A stretch of DNA of 64,000 nt from Hymenobacter polaris (GTDB lineage: Bacteria; Bacteroidota; Bacteroidia; Cytophagales; Hymenobacteraceae). The stretch is taken from positions 1,406,773 through 1,470,772 of the forward strand of contig NZ_JABBGH010000002.1 of NCBI RefSeq assembly GCF_012927305.1, written 5' to 3'. The notes under the pieces are model-generated. The model ran no database searches, was not told where the DNA came from, and was given only the letters and a program-made list of their open reading frames with translations. A program made the position numbers and the translations under genes. This document shows, piece after piece, positions 43,470 through 51,803 of the stretch (the first letter of the stretch is position 1; each line of letters opens with the position of its first letter).

Positions 43470-45497
43470 ATGTACAACCGTGTTCCTGGGGCTTGGCTGC
43501 TGTGGCTGCTACTAAGTTTGCCCGGCTTGGCTCAGCAGGCTGCCGCACCCGAGCCGGCCCACGCCGCCCCGGATTTGGCGCACCTGCTGCCGGCCATCGC
43601 CGCGCTGCCCGACTCGAGCCGGGTAGACCAACTGCTGGAATTCACCGATGTGCTGGTGCAGGGCGGGCGCTACGAGGAAACCGCCCCCACCCTGCGCGAG
43701 GCCGCCGCCGTGGCCCAGGCCAGCGGCCGGCCCGTGCTGGAAAGCCGTGTTGAGCTAAGCCAAGGCTACGTGGCGGCGCAACTAGCCGATTTTGCCGAGG
43801 CCCTGCGCCACTACCAGCGTGCCCTCGACCTGGCCCGCGCCGCCCGCGACGTGCCCCGCCAAATTCGGGTGCTTACCCGCATTTCGGGCCTCTCGTACCA
43901 AACTCGCGACTGGCCGCCGGCCATCCGGGCGCAGCAGCAGGCCCTTGGGCTGGCCCGCCAGTACCACCTGCCCAAGGCCGAGGCTGGCGTATACGGCGAG
44001 CTGTCTAACCTGGCCGGCATGCAGCACCGCCCCGCCGAGGCCTTGGCCTACAACAACCAAGCCTTGGCCATGTACCGGGCCCAGCACGATACGGTTTCCT
44101 ACTATGGGTCGCTGCTCAACCAGGGCATCGTGCTCAAAAACCTGGGGCGCTACGCCGAGTCGGCCCGCAGCTACCGGCAGGTGCTGGCCTACGCCCGCCG
44201 CACCCGCGACTCGACGTTTATCCTCTACGTGGATGTGAATTTGCCGCGCACGCTGCTGCGCCTGGGCCAGGCTGCCGAGGCCGAGCAGCTGGCCCGGCAG
44301 TCGCTGGCGCTGGCCACGCGCACCCACAACCTAGAGCTGCTGCATGAGGCCAACGACCTGCTGGCCGCCGTGCAGGAGCAGCAGGGTCAGTACCAGGCAG
44401 CCCTCGGGTACCAGCGCGCCGCCACGCGCCTGCAAGACTCCATCTTCAACCAGCAGAAAAGCCAGCAGTTGCTCGCCACCGATGCTCGCTACCAGGCCCG
44501 CGCCCGGCAGGCGCAAATCGGTCAGCTGGCCGCCGATAATACCCGCCAGCAGCGCCAACTGCTGGGGCTGCTGGCGGGCCTAGGGATGATTGTGGGCCTG
44601 GCCGCCGTGCTGTGGCGCAGCAACCGCCAGCGCCTGAAAGCCAACGCCTTGCTGGAACGCCAGAAAGCCGAGCTGCAAACCCAGCGCGACCACACCACCC
44701 AGGCCCTGGCCGATTTGCGCGCCACCCAAAATCAGCTCATCCAGAAGGAGAAGATGGCGAGCCTGGGGGAGCTGACGGCCGGCATCGCCCACGAAATCCA
44801 GAACCCGCTCAACTTCGTCAATAACTTCGCCGACGTGAGTGCCGAGCTGGTGGCCGAATTGAAAGAAGCGCAGGCCGCCGGCGATGGGGAGGAGGTAGCC
44901 GCCCTGGCCGATGACCTCAGCCAGAACCTGGGCAAGATTCACCAGCACGGGCAGCGGGCGGCGGGCATCGTGCGCGGCATGCTGGAACACTCGCGCCAGA
45001 GCACGGGCGAGCGCCAGCCTACGGACGTGAACGCGCTCTGCGACGAGTACCTGCGCCTGGCCTACCACGGGCTGCGGGCCAAGGACAAGAGCTTCAACGC
45101 CACGCTCGAAACCGACTTTGCCCCCAGCCTACCAGTGGTCGAAGCCGTGGCCGGCGACCTAGGCCGGGTGCTGCTGAACCTGCTCACCAACGCCTTTTAT
45201 GCCGTGCAGCAGCGCCAGCAAGCGGGCGAGGCCGGCTACCAGCCCACCGTTAGCATGAGCACGCGGCAGGTTGGCGGCAGCGTAGAAATCCGCGTGGCCG
45301 ACAACGGCACGGGGATGCCGGCCGAAGTGCAGGCCAAAATCTTCCAGCCCTTCTTTACCACCAAGCCTACGGGCGAGGGCACCGGCCTAGGGCTGTCGCT
45401 GAGTTACGATATCATTACCAAGGCGCACGGTGGCTCGCTCAATGTAGCTTCGCAGGCGGGGGAGGGCACTACCTTCACTGTGCGGCTGCCGTGCTAA
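43470..45497 (+). CDS. TPR sensor histidine kinase
   Basis: A 675-residue kinase with signal peptide (GAWLLWLLLSLPGLAQQAA), periplasmic TPR repeats (~40-330; FAEALRHYQRALDLARAARD, PAIRAQQQALGLARQYHLP, YAESARSYRQVLAYARRTRD), a transmembrane helix (~364-384; LLGLLAGLGMIVGLAAVLW), coiled coil, HisKA His441 (GIAHEIQNPLNFVNNF) and ATPase domain (GDLGRVLLNLLTNA, VADNGTGMP, GEGTGLGLSL). It starts 30 nt after the fourth kinase and is followed 35 nt later by the first response regulator, the probable partner. The block 45021-45218 matches kinase one at all but one of 198 positions. Confidence 0.93.
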   Translation: MYNRVPGAWLLWLLLSLPGLAQQAAAPEPAHAAPDLAHLLPAIAALPDSSRVDQLLEFTDVLVQGGRYEETAPTLREAAAVAQASGRPVLESRVELSQGYVAAQLADFAEALRHYQRALDLARAARDVPRQIRVLTRISGLSYQTRDWPPAIRAQQQALGLARQYHLPKAEAGVYGELSNLAGMQHRPAEALAYNNQALAMYRAQHDTVSYYGSLLNQGIVLKNLGRYAESARSYRQVLAYARRTRDSTFILYVDVNLPRTLLRLGQAAEAEQLARQSLALATRTHNLELLHEANDLLAAVQEQQGQYQAALGYQRAATRLQDSIFNQQKSQQLLATDARYQARARQAQIGQLAADNTRQQRQLLGLLAGLGMIVGLAAVLWRSNRQRLKANALLERQKAELQTQRDHTTQALADLRATQNQLIQKEKMASLGELTAGIAHEIQNPLNFVNNFADVSAELVAELKEAQAAGDGEEVAALADDLSQNLGKIHQHGQRAAGIVRGMLEHSRQSTGERQPTDVNALCDEYLRLAYHGLRAKDKSFNATLETDFAPSLPVVEAVAGDLGRVLLNLLTNAFYAVQQRQQAGEAGYQPTVSMSTRQVGGSVEIRVADNGTGMPAEVQAKIFQPFFTTKPTGEGTGLGLSLSYDIITKAHGGSLNVASQAGEGTTFTVRLPC

Positions 45498-45532
45498 GTG
45501 CCCTGGGCGCTGTTATTTTTACTGGATTCAAC

Positions 45533-45916
45533 ATGAAAATACTGGTAGTTGACGACGAGCCCGACGTGCGGGTGCTGTTCGAGCAGCGCTTTCGGCGCGA
45601 AATTCGCAGCGGCGAGTTTGCCTTTTCTTTCGCCTACTCGGGCGAGGAGGCCCTAGGCTTTCTGCGCGCCCACCCCTCCGAGGTAGTCCTCATCCTGTCC
45701 GACATCAACATGCCCGGCATGAGCGGGCTCGAGCTACTGCGCCACGTCAAGAGCGACCCGCTGCCGCCCCCGCCGCCCCTGGTGATGATGCTGACTGCCT
45801 ACGGCGACGCGGCTACCAAGCAGCAGGCTGAGCAACTCGGGGCCGACGACTTCTTAACCAAGCCAGTAGATTTCACGGCCCTGCGCGACAAGCTACACGC
45901 TATTGAAAACCGATAA
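45533..45916 (+). CDS. Single-domain response regulator
   Basis: A 127-residue CheY-like receiver domain with no output domain. The acidic pair is in ILVVDDEPDV, the phospho-accepting Asp57 in LILSDINMPGMSG, the Thr in MMLTAYGDAATKQQ and the Lys in FLTKPVDF. It probably acts by protein contact or as a phosphate relay between the kinases and another protein. ATG 45533 is chosen; an upstream ATG-free extension to 45491 would overlap the kinase stop. Confidence 0.92.
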   Translation: MKILVVDDEPDVRVLFEQRFRREIRSGEFAFSFAYSGEEALGFLRAHPSEVVLILSDINMPGMSGLELLRHVKSDPLPPPPPLVMMLTAYGDAATKQQAEQLGADDFLTKPVDFTALRDKLHAIENR

Positions 45917-46031
45917 AAACTAGTGTAGAGAATGGGAAAATGTAGGAAATGCAAAAATGCCTGAAGTCACCTAGGTGCTACGCAGCCATTTTCAACATTT
46001 TTACATTCCCCAGATTTCTACATTCCCCACT
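45917..46031. repeat. Inverted repeat abutting cyclase start
   Basis: Imperfect inverted arms (GTAGAGAATGGGAAAATGTAG on the left, with TTTTTACATTCCCC...TTTCTACATTCCCCA on the right) fill the gap between the two response-regulator genes. It ends one base before ATG 46032. Confidence 0.6.
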
Positions 46032-47078
46032 ATGGCAACCAAGATTTTAGTGGTCGATGATGAGGCCGATTTAGAACTGCTTATCAAGCAGAAGTTTCGG
46101 CGCAAGATTCGCGAGCAGGCCTACGAATTTCTGTTTGCCGGCAACGGGCAGGAAGCGCTGGAGCGCCTGCGCGAGCACCCCGACGTAGACATCGTGCTGA
46201 GCGACATCAACATGCCCGTAATGGACGGCCTGACGCTGCTCGGCCGCCTGCCCGAGGCCAGCCCCGTCACCAAAACCGTCATGGTATCGGCCTACGGCGA
46301 TATGCAGAACATCCGGGCGGCCATGAATGGCGGCGCGTTCGACTTTGTGTGTAAGCCAGTCGATTTCAACGATTTGGAAGTGACCATTGAGAAAACCGCC
46401 GGCCACGTGCAGCAGCTGCGCGATACGATGCGCGCCATCCAGGAAAACAATATTCTGAAGATGTACGTCGACGAGACGGTTATCAACTTCATGGCCCGGC
46501 CCGGCTTCGAAAATAAGCTGCTGGCCTCCGAGATGATAGAAGCCACGGTGATGTTCGTGGACATTTGCGGCTTTACGTCGCTGTCCGAAACGCAGCCGCC
46601 AGCCACGGTAGTAGGCTTGCTGAACACCTACTTCGACCAGGTGGTGCGGGAGATTATTGACCAGGGCGGCTACGTCGACAAGTTTATGGGCGACGCCGTG
46701 ATGGCCGTGTTTCGGGGCGAGTACCACCTCGACCGGGCCCTCGACGCAGCCTTGGCCGTGCGCGAAAAGCTGCAAGGCAGCCGCCAAGCCCTGCCCAGCG
46801 GCGGCGAGTACCAACCCGCCATCAGCATCGGCATCAATACCGGCGAAATGGTGTCGGGTAATATTGGCTCGGCCACCCTCAAACGCCTGGACTACACCGT
46901 AATAGGCGACACCGTAAACGTAAGCCAGCGCCTGCAGTCAGCCGCCAAGGAAAACCAGATTGTCATCACCGAAGCCATCTACCAGCGCATCAAGGAGAGC
47001 TTCCAATGCGCGCCCATCGGCGAGCTGAAGCTGAAAAATAAGGAGCTGCCCGTCATGACGTATGAAGTCGTGGCCTAG
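46032..47078 (+). CDS. Response regulator-adenylate cyclase fusion
   Basis: A 348-residue protein with a receiver domain (~1-120; acidic pair in ILVVDDEADL, phospho-site Asp58 in VLSDINMPVMDG, Lys in FVCKPVDFND), a helical linker and a class III cyclase domain (~165-348). Metal-binding Asp177 lies in VMFVDICGFTS and Asp221 in DKFMGDAVMAVF. Lys217 in the same motif favours adenine, so ATP to cAMP is predicted. Further features are SIGINTGEMVSGNIGS and YTVIGDTVNVSQRLQ. It is the output of the preceding kinases. The stop TAG lies in a CCTAGG. It faces the cyclic-nucleotide-binding membrane protein across a shared terminator. Confidence 0.93.
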   Translation: MATKILVVDDEADLELLIKQKFRRKIREQAYEFLFAGNGQEALERLREHPDVDIVLSDINMPVMDGLTLLGRLPEASPVTKTVMVSAYGDMQNIRAAMNGGAFDFVCKPVDFNDLEVTIEKTAGHVQQLRDTMRAIQENNILKMYVDETVINFMARPGFENKLLASEMIEATVMFVDICGFTSLSETQPPATVVGLLNTYFDQVVREIIDQGGYVDKFMGDAVMAVFRGEYHLDRALDAALAVREKLQGSRQALPSGGEYQPAISIGINTGEMVSGNIGSATLKRLDYTVIGDTVNVSQRLQSAAKENQIVITEAIYQRIKESFQCAPIGELKLKNKELPVMTYEVVA

Positions 47079-47096
47079 GGGAGGAGTAGCGTAAAA

Positions 47097-47145
47097 GCAA
47101 AAAGGCCGTCATGCTGAGCTTGCCGAAGCATGACGGCCTTTTTGC
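47097..47145. terminator. Bidirectional terminator with REP core
   Basis: A perfect 19-bp stem (GCAAAAAGGCCGTCATGCT with AGCATGACGGCCTTTTTGC) whose inner part is the family 1 repeat sequence. It lies between the convergent cyclase and membrane-effector genes. Confidence 0.85.
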
Positions 47146-47200
47146 TGCAGACGGCATCGTAACGCCAAGCTACAGCTTGGCGTTACGATGCCGTCTGCAG
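47145..47200. repeat. 27-bp perfect palindrome in gene end
   Basis: Arms of 27 nt (CTGCAGACGGCATCGTAACG...AAGCT) are exact complements around 2 nt. It encodes the last residues of the minus-strand gene (EALQTAS) and its stop, and forms a second hairpin next to the first. Confidence 0.85.
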
Positions 47201-49879
47201 CGCCTCGTTCTGCCTTCTGAGCCGCTGGCACAGCACCCGCAGAATATTGCGCAGTACCTCGGGCCGCTCTTCCATCACGTCGTAGAAGTCCTCCTGGTCG
47301 AGCCGGAAGGCCGTGACGGCGCCCTGCGCCACGGCAGTGGCCGAGCGCGGCTCGGCATCGAGCAGCGCCAGCTCGCCAAAGAAATCGCCTTTATGGAAGG
47401 TGGTCAGCAGCTGCGGGCCGTTGAAGATGCCCACTGCGCCGGCGTACACGATATAGAGCGAGGCCCCTAGGTCGCCCTTGGCAAAGATTTGGTGACCAGC
47501 AGCAAAGCTCACTTCCTGCATGATGGGTACGATGCTGCTGAGCACATTCTCAGGCGTTTGGGCAAACAGGGTGGTTTGCTGAAGCACCTCGACCCGCTCG
47601 GCGGCGGAGATGTGCGAAGCAGTGGCGGCGTGGCTCATAAGCAGCGAATCTAAGGTGTGGTGGGCAGCTTGCACCTGCTGGTAAAGCGCGGCTTGGGCCT
47701 GGCGCAGGTGGACCAGCACCCGAAAGGCGCTGTCGCGCACCAGCGGGCTGAGGCTGCGTAAATGGGGCGACAGCGCCCCCACGGTGCCGGCCGTGGGCTG
47801 CCACTGGTCGAGCGCCACGCTCACCGTCCAGTCCGAAAAGGCGGTTTCGCCGCGCTCCACGATGGTTTCCAGCACCGGGGGCGGGGCCAGTAGCGGGCCC
47901 AGCAGGCGGTCGAAGGTGCGCTCCTTCTCGGCCGGTGGGGCTAGGGTTAGCAAGGTTTGCAAGCCTTGGTAGGTAGGCCGGTCAATGCTGTTGTCGAGCA
48001 TTTCGAGGGCGTTAGCTTGGCGCTCGCGGGCAGCGTTGGCCACCCCGCGCTGGGCGTCGGCAATGAGCTGGGGCGGATAAATGCGGCCCAGCAGAGCAAA
48101 AATGCGCTGCTGCACCCGGCCCAGCTCGTAGTCGAGGCAGCGAACCAGCTCGCTGCCCGCGCTGGCTTGGCCGTGCAGCAGCAGCTGGGCCAGTAGCTGC
48201 TCGTCGTGCACCAGCGCCTGAAACAGCGGTACTTCCTGGGGCACTACGTCGAAGTGGCGCAGGGCTCGCAAGGCTGCCTCGCGCCGAAACAGGTGCGGCT
48301 GCCGGGCCAGCGCCACCAGCAGCTGCCGGGCCGCCGGTAGCCGCAGCCGCCCGCACACCAGCGCCACCCGCCGCACCAGCTGCTGGTTGGGGTCGGCACT
48401 CAGAAAATCGTTGAGGGCTGGCAGGGCCGCCGCGCCCAGGCGCAGCAGGCGCTGGCTGGCGGCGGCGCGCTCGCTCTTGTGCGCCAGGGCCCGGATAAGC
48501 TGGCGCACCTCGCCGGGAGCGAGCGGCGCGACTGGGCCGGCAGCTTCGGTAGCCGTTTCGGCGGGCTCGGCCGCGTCGTCCGTAAAGCGGCGGCTCAGGG
48601 CGTGTTGCAGCTCGGCCAGGTAGCCCCGGTAGGTGCGCAGCAAGAAGCCAACGGCCACCAGCCCTAGGGCCCCCATCCAAATAAAAGGCGCCCAGGTGTG
48701 CTCGCCCGGCCCGGCGGGCAGCGCAAACAGCAGGGCCCCCGCCAGGCCCATGCCCAGCGGCTCGTACAGCCCCTTCACCAGGGTGTGGGCATGCAGGCGC
48801 TCGGGGGCGGCCAGGGGCTGAAACAGCAGCAGAAACACAGGGTCGAATACCGCCCGGCGCAGCACTTCCTGCCCCAAAAACAAGCCGCAGAAGTATAGCA
48901 GCCGCGTTTCGAGCCCCGCCTGCCCTAGGCCCGCATACAGGGCCAAGCCCACCAGCAGCGCCCCCGGTAGCCCCAGCAGCACCCACCGCACCCCCAGCCG
49001 GTCGAGGGTGTGCTGCGAAAGCAGCAGCTTAAAGAGCATGGCCAGCAGGTACGTGCTAATCAGCACCGAGCCCACGAAGTGCATCACCGCCGCCTCGTTG
49101 TGGAAGCGGTGCTTGACGTTGACAAAAAACAAGTACTCGATGCCCGTCGTAATGGCGGCCAGTGCGGCCAGCGCCAGGCACAGGTTCAGCACCAGCGCGC
49201 TTTCGCCAAACCAGCGCTGCAAGCCGGGCGCCACCGCCGCCGGCCGGGCGGCGCGGCGGGCGGGCACCGCCTCTACCGCGTGCGAGCGCAACGTGGCGCG
49301 CAGCGCCCACAGCGCCCCCAGAAAAGCGCCAAAAGCCATCAGCAGCAGCCCCGGCAGTTCGGCGTTGCTGTGCACCAGCATCCCTATCAAAGCCCCTAGG
49401 GCCTTGGCTGGCATATCACCCGCGCTGATAACGCTAAACAGCCGCCGCCCCTGGCGCACGTCAAACACCACCGCCGACACGCCCCAAAACTCCAGGCTGG
49501 TAAGCAGGTAGATGACGCGGTAGCCCGTCATCACGGCCACGGCCGAGGCTACCGAGTGGCCCGTGAGCACCAGCACCGCCACCACGCCCGCCAGCACTAC
49601 GGCGGCCAGCAGCACCCGCCCCGCCAGCTTTTGCAGGGCCCAGTGGTGCTCGAAATAGGCGTACAGGCGGCTGGCGCCTACCATGGCCAGCGCAGCCACG
49701 CCGTAAGCCAGCGGCAGGTTGCGCTCGGGGTTGTTTTCCAGCAGCAGCACGTTGGCCGCCACATACACCTGAATGGTGCCAATGCCGAGCAAAAAATTAT
49801 GCAGGAAAAACAGCCACACCGTGCGCCCTTCCTCGGGCCGCACGCCCAGCAGCCGCTGCCCGCGTTCGGTTACAGTCAT
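47183..49879 (-). CDS. NTT-like membrane protein with CNB domain
   Basis: An 898-residue fusion. Residues ~20-430 form about twelve transmembrane helices similar to ATP/ADP-carrier (NTT/TlcA) or MFS-type proteins. Residues ~455-740 are helical, HEAT-like repeats (for example ASQRLLRLGAAALPALNDFL, FRREAALRALRHFDVVP). The C-terminal ~130 residues are a cyclic-nucleotide-binding domain: HQIFAKGDLGASLYIVYAGA and the phosphate-binding cassette FFGELALLDAEPRSATAVA (Glu836 and Arg845). Keeping Glu and Arg suggests real cAMP or cGMP binding. It is the natural effector of the cAMP made by the convergent neighbour. The transported molecule is unknown; some relatives no longer transport nucleotides. Confidence 0.85.
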   Translation of the reverse strand: MTVTERGQRLLGVRPEEGRTVWLFFLHNFLLGIGTIQVYVAANVLLLENNPERNLPLAYGVAALAMVGASRLYAYFEHHWALQKLAGRVLLAAVVLAGVVAVLVLTGHSVASAVAVMTGYRVIYLLTSLEFWGVSAVVFDVRQGRRLFSVISAGDMPAKALGALIGMLVHSNAELPGLLLMAFGAFLGALWALRATLRSHAVEAVPARRAARPAAVAPGLQRWFGESALVLNLCLALAALAAITTGIEYLFFVNVKHRFHNEAAVMHFVGSVLISTYLLAMLFKLLLSQHTLDRLGVRWVLLGLPGALLVGLALYAGLGQAGLETRLLYFCGLFLGQEVLRRAVFDPVFLLLFQPLAAPERLHAHTLVKGLYEPLGMGLAGALLFALPAGPGEHTWAPFIWMGALGLVAVGFLLRTYRGYLAELQHALSRRFTDDAAEPAETATEAAGPVAPLAPGEVRQLIRALAHKSERAAASQRLLRLGAAALPALNDFLSADPNQQLVRRVALVCGRLRLPAARQLLVALARQPHLFRREAALRALRHFDVVPQEVPLFQALVHDEQLLAQLLLHGQASAGSELVRCLDYELGRVQQRIFALLGRIYPPQLIADAQRGVANAARERQANALEMLDNSIDRPTYQGLQTLLTLAPPAEKERTFDRLLGPLLAPPPVLETIVERGETAFSDWTVSVALDQWQPTAGTVGALSPHLRSLSPLVRDSAFRVLVHLRQAQAALYQQVQAAHHTLDSLLMSHAATASHISAAERVEVLQQTTLFAQTPENVLSSIVPIMQEVSFAAGHQIFAKGDLGASLYIVYAGAVGIFNGPQLLTTFHKGDFFGELALLDAEPRSATAVAQGAVTAFRLDQEDFYDVMEERPEVLRNILRVLCQRLRRQNEALQTAS

Positions 49880-49912
49880 GCCCGCAAGTTAGGACGGGGG
49901 TTGGGCAAAAAA

Positions 49913-50010
49913 GAACGTCATTCCGCGCTTGCCGAAGCATCTCGCCCGCGCCGCCTAGGGGTATCCTAATGGTGCAGGCGAGATTCCTCGGCAAACTCGG
50001 AATGACGTTC
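49913..50010. repeat. Diverged REP-like palindrome, family 1
   Basis: Arms GAACGTCATTCCGCGCTTGC and the complementary right arm ending at 50010 are imperfect, with a variant core. It lies between the effector gene start and clpX stop. Confidence 0.7.
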
Positions 50011-50028
50011 TGGCTTGTTATTAATGGC

Positions 50029-51258
50029 TTATGCCGCGCGCATCAGCTGCAGCGGCGACTTTTCAAATTTGCTCCGGGCGTAGCTCTCGGTTATCGTAAA
50101 CTGCTCGACGCCCGCCTCCGAAGGCATTTCAAACATGGCGTCGGTCATGATGCTCTCACAGATGGAGCGTAGCCCACGCGCCCCTAGGCGGTACTCGTCG
50201 GCGCGGTCCACGATGTACTCCAGCGCTTCCTCGGTAAAACCGAGTTGAATATTCTCCATGCCAAACAGGCGCTGGTACTGGCGTACCAGCGAGTTCTTGG
50301 GCTCGGTCAGGATAAGGCGCAAGGTACTCTTATCCAACGGGTTTAAATGGGTGAGCACCGGCAGGCGGCCAATCAGCTCGGGTATCAGGCCGAAGCTCTT
50401 AATGTCCTGGGCCGACACGTAGCGCAGAAAGTTCTGGGTGTCGGTCTGCGCCTCCAAATTGGTTTTGGAGAAGCCCATCGGCTTGGTATTCAACCGGCCC
50501 TTAATGATGCGGTCGATGCCCGAAAACGCCCCGCCGCAGATAAACAGGATGTTCTCGGTGTTCACCGAAATCATCTTCTGGTCGGGGTGCTTGCGGCCCC
50601 CCTGCGGTGGCACGTTGATGTGGGTGCCCTCCAGCAGCTTCAGCAGCGCCTGCTGCACGCCCTCGCCGCTCACGTCGCGCGTAATGCTGGGGTTGTCACT
50701 CTTGCGGGCAATCTTATCAATCTCGTCGATGTAGACAATGCCGCGCTCGGCCGCCTCCACGTTGTAGTCGGCCGCTTGCAGCAGGCGCGTCAAAATGCTT
50801 TCCACGTCCTCGCCCACGTAGCCCGCTTCGGTCAGCACCGTGGCGTCGGCGATGCAGAAGGGCACTTGCAGAATCTTGGCTAGCATCCGGGCCAAAAAGG
50901 TCTTGCCAGTGCCCGTTTCGCCCACCATGATGATGTTGGACTTCTCAATCTGCACCTCGTCGTGGCCGGCGGCGGGCTTCTGCATCAGGCGCTTGTAGTG
51001 GTTGTACACCGCCACGCTCATCACGCGCTTGGCCTCGTCCTGGCCTACCACGTACTGGTCGAGGTGCTGCTTGATTTCGCGCGGCTTAATGAGGTTGAAC
51101 TTCGGGCGCCGCGCCTCCGCCTGCAACTTGGTTTCCTCCTGCAAAATGTGCTCGGCCTGAGCCACGCACTTCTCGCAGATGTGCGCGTTAATGCCCGAAA
51201 TCATCACCGCGACGTCGCGCTTGGGCTTGTTACAGAAGGAGCAGGCAATTTCCGGCAT
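50029..51258 (-). CDS. clpX: ATP-dependent Clp protease ATPase subunit
   Basis: A 409-residue AAA+ unfoldase that feeds substrates to ClpP. The N-terminal zinc-binding domain has Cys6, Cys9, Cys28 and Cys31 (ACSFCNKPK, HICEKCV). Walker A is GETGTGKT (113-120), followed by Walker B with VYIDEIDKIA, sensor regions (SVNTENILFICGGAF) and the ClpP-contact loop region near ILTRLLQ to IGRLPVLTHLN. Length is standard. It is not next to clpP here; a prolyl oligopeptidase gene lies between. Confidence 0.97.
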   Translation of the reverse strand: MPEIACSFCNKPKRDVAVMISGINAHICEKCVAQAEHILQEETKLQAEARRPKFNLIKPREIKQHLDQYVVGQDEAKRVMSVAVYNHYKRLMQKPAAGHDEVQIEKSNIIMVGETGTGKTFLARMLAKILQVPFCIADATVLTEAGYVGEDVESILTRLLQAADYNVEAAERGIVYIDEIDKIARKSDNPSITRDVSGEGVQQALLKLLEGTHINVPPQGGRKHPDQKMISVNTENILFICGGAFSGIDRIIKGRLNTKPMGFSKTNLEAQTDTQNFLRYVSAQDIKSFGLIPELIGRLPVLTHLNPLDKSTLRLILTEPKNSLVRQYQRLFGMENIQLGFTEEALEYIVDRADEYRLGARGLRSICESIMTDAMFEMPSEAGVEQFTITESYARSKFEKSPLQLMRAA

Positions 51259-51803
51259 CGGGCAAACGAGAATAAACGAGATAACAATAACCGCCTAGGG
51301 CAAAACGGGCTCAAAGGTACGGCGGCAGACAAGTAGCTAGCAGCAAGTACTTGGCAAATTATTACGCAACTACTTGCGCAATAGACTTGTAACTGCACAA
51401 AATTCAAGCTAGTCGCCTTGGCTGGTTTGGCCCTGGCGCCAAGTAGCTGACCAGCGTAGTACTCACCGTGCGGCTATCAACCCGTGGGGGCGGGTTGATG
51501 TTGCAGCATAGGCCTAAGCCTAGGCGGCAGGCCCTAGGCCACCTAAGGAGGCAAGATAATCCGGCCGGGTTGCTTATCGCCGCCGGGCAGCGGCCTTGCT
51601 TTCATCCCGCGCTCCTCAACCACGCCCCGTGCGGCTGGCCCCGTACTAAGCGCAACGCTGGCTGAGCTAAGTTGCAGCTAGCAGCCGGCGCGAGCAGCGA
51701 AATAATTCTTGCTTAAAAGAGTGCTAATTAAGCTAGTAGCAATTGCGGCTCTGATAAATCACCAGTACATTTCCGCACCTGTCACCTTACTTTTTGCAAG
51801 CGT
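51259..51803. other. Intergenic region clpX to peptidase
   Basis: About 545 nt between divergent genes. It carries the clpX -7 candidate at 51312-51319, two close CCTAGG palindromes near 51520-51540, and a possible -7 for the peptidase (TACTTTTTG near 51788, one T too many). No RNA gene or convincing coding frame was recognised. Confidence 0.6.
51312..51319 (-). promoter_or_regulatory. Candidate clpX -7 element
   Basis: Minus-strand TACCTTTG is an exact match, about 54 nt upstream of the clpX start. A CAAG (CTTG on the minus strand) occurs at 51344-51347, but the spacing of 24 nt is longer than ideal. Confidence 0.5.

Noticed and set aside
35811..45497. Repeated DNA blocks as a possible mobile element or CRISPR
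   Set aside because: The repeats are coding segments of homologous kinase domains in the same reading frame, with unequal spacing and no inverted ends.
51468..51665. A 65-codon open frame in the clpX-peptidase gap
   Set aside because: No motif, composition of random GC-rich DNA, and no promoter or terminator fits it.
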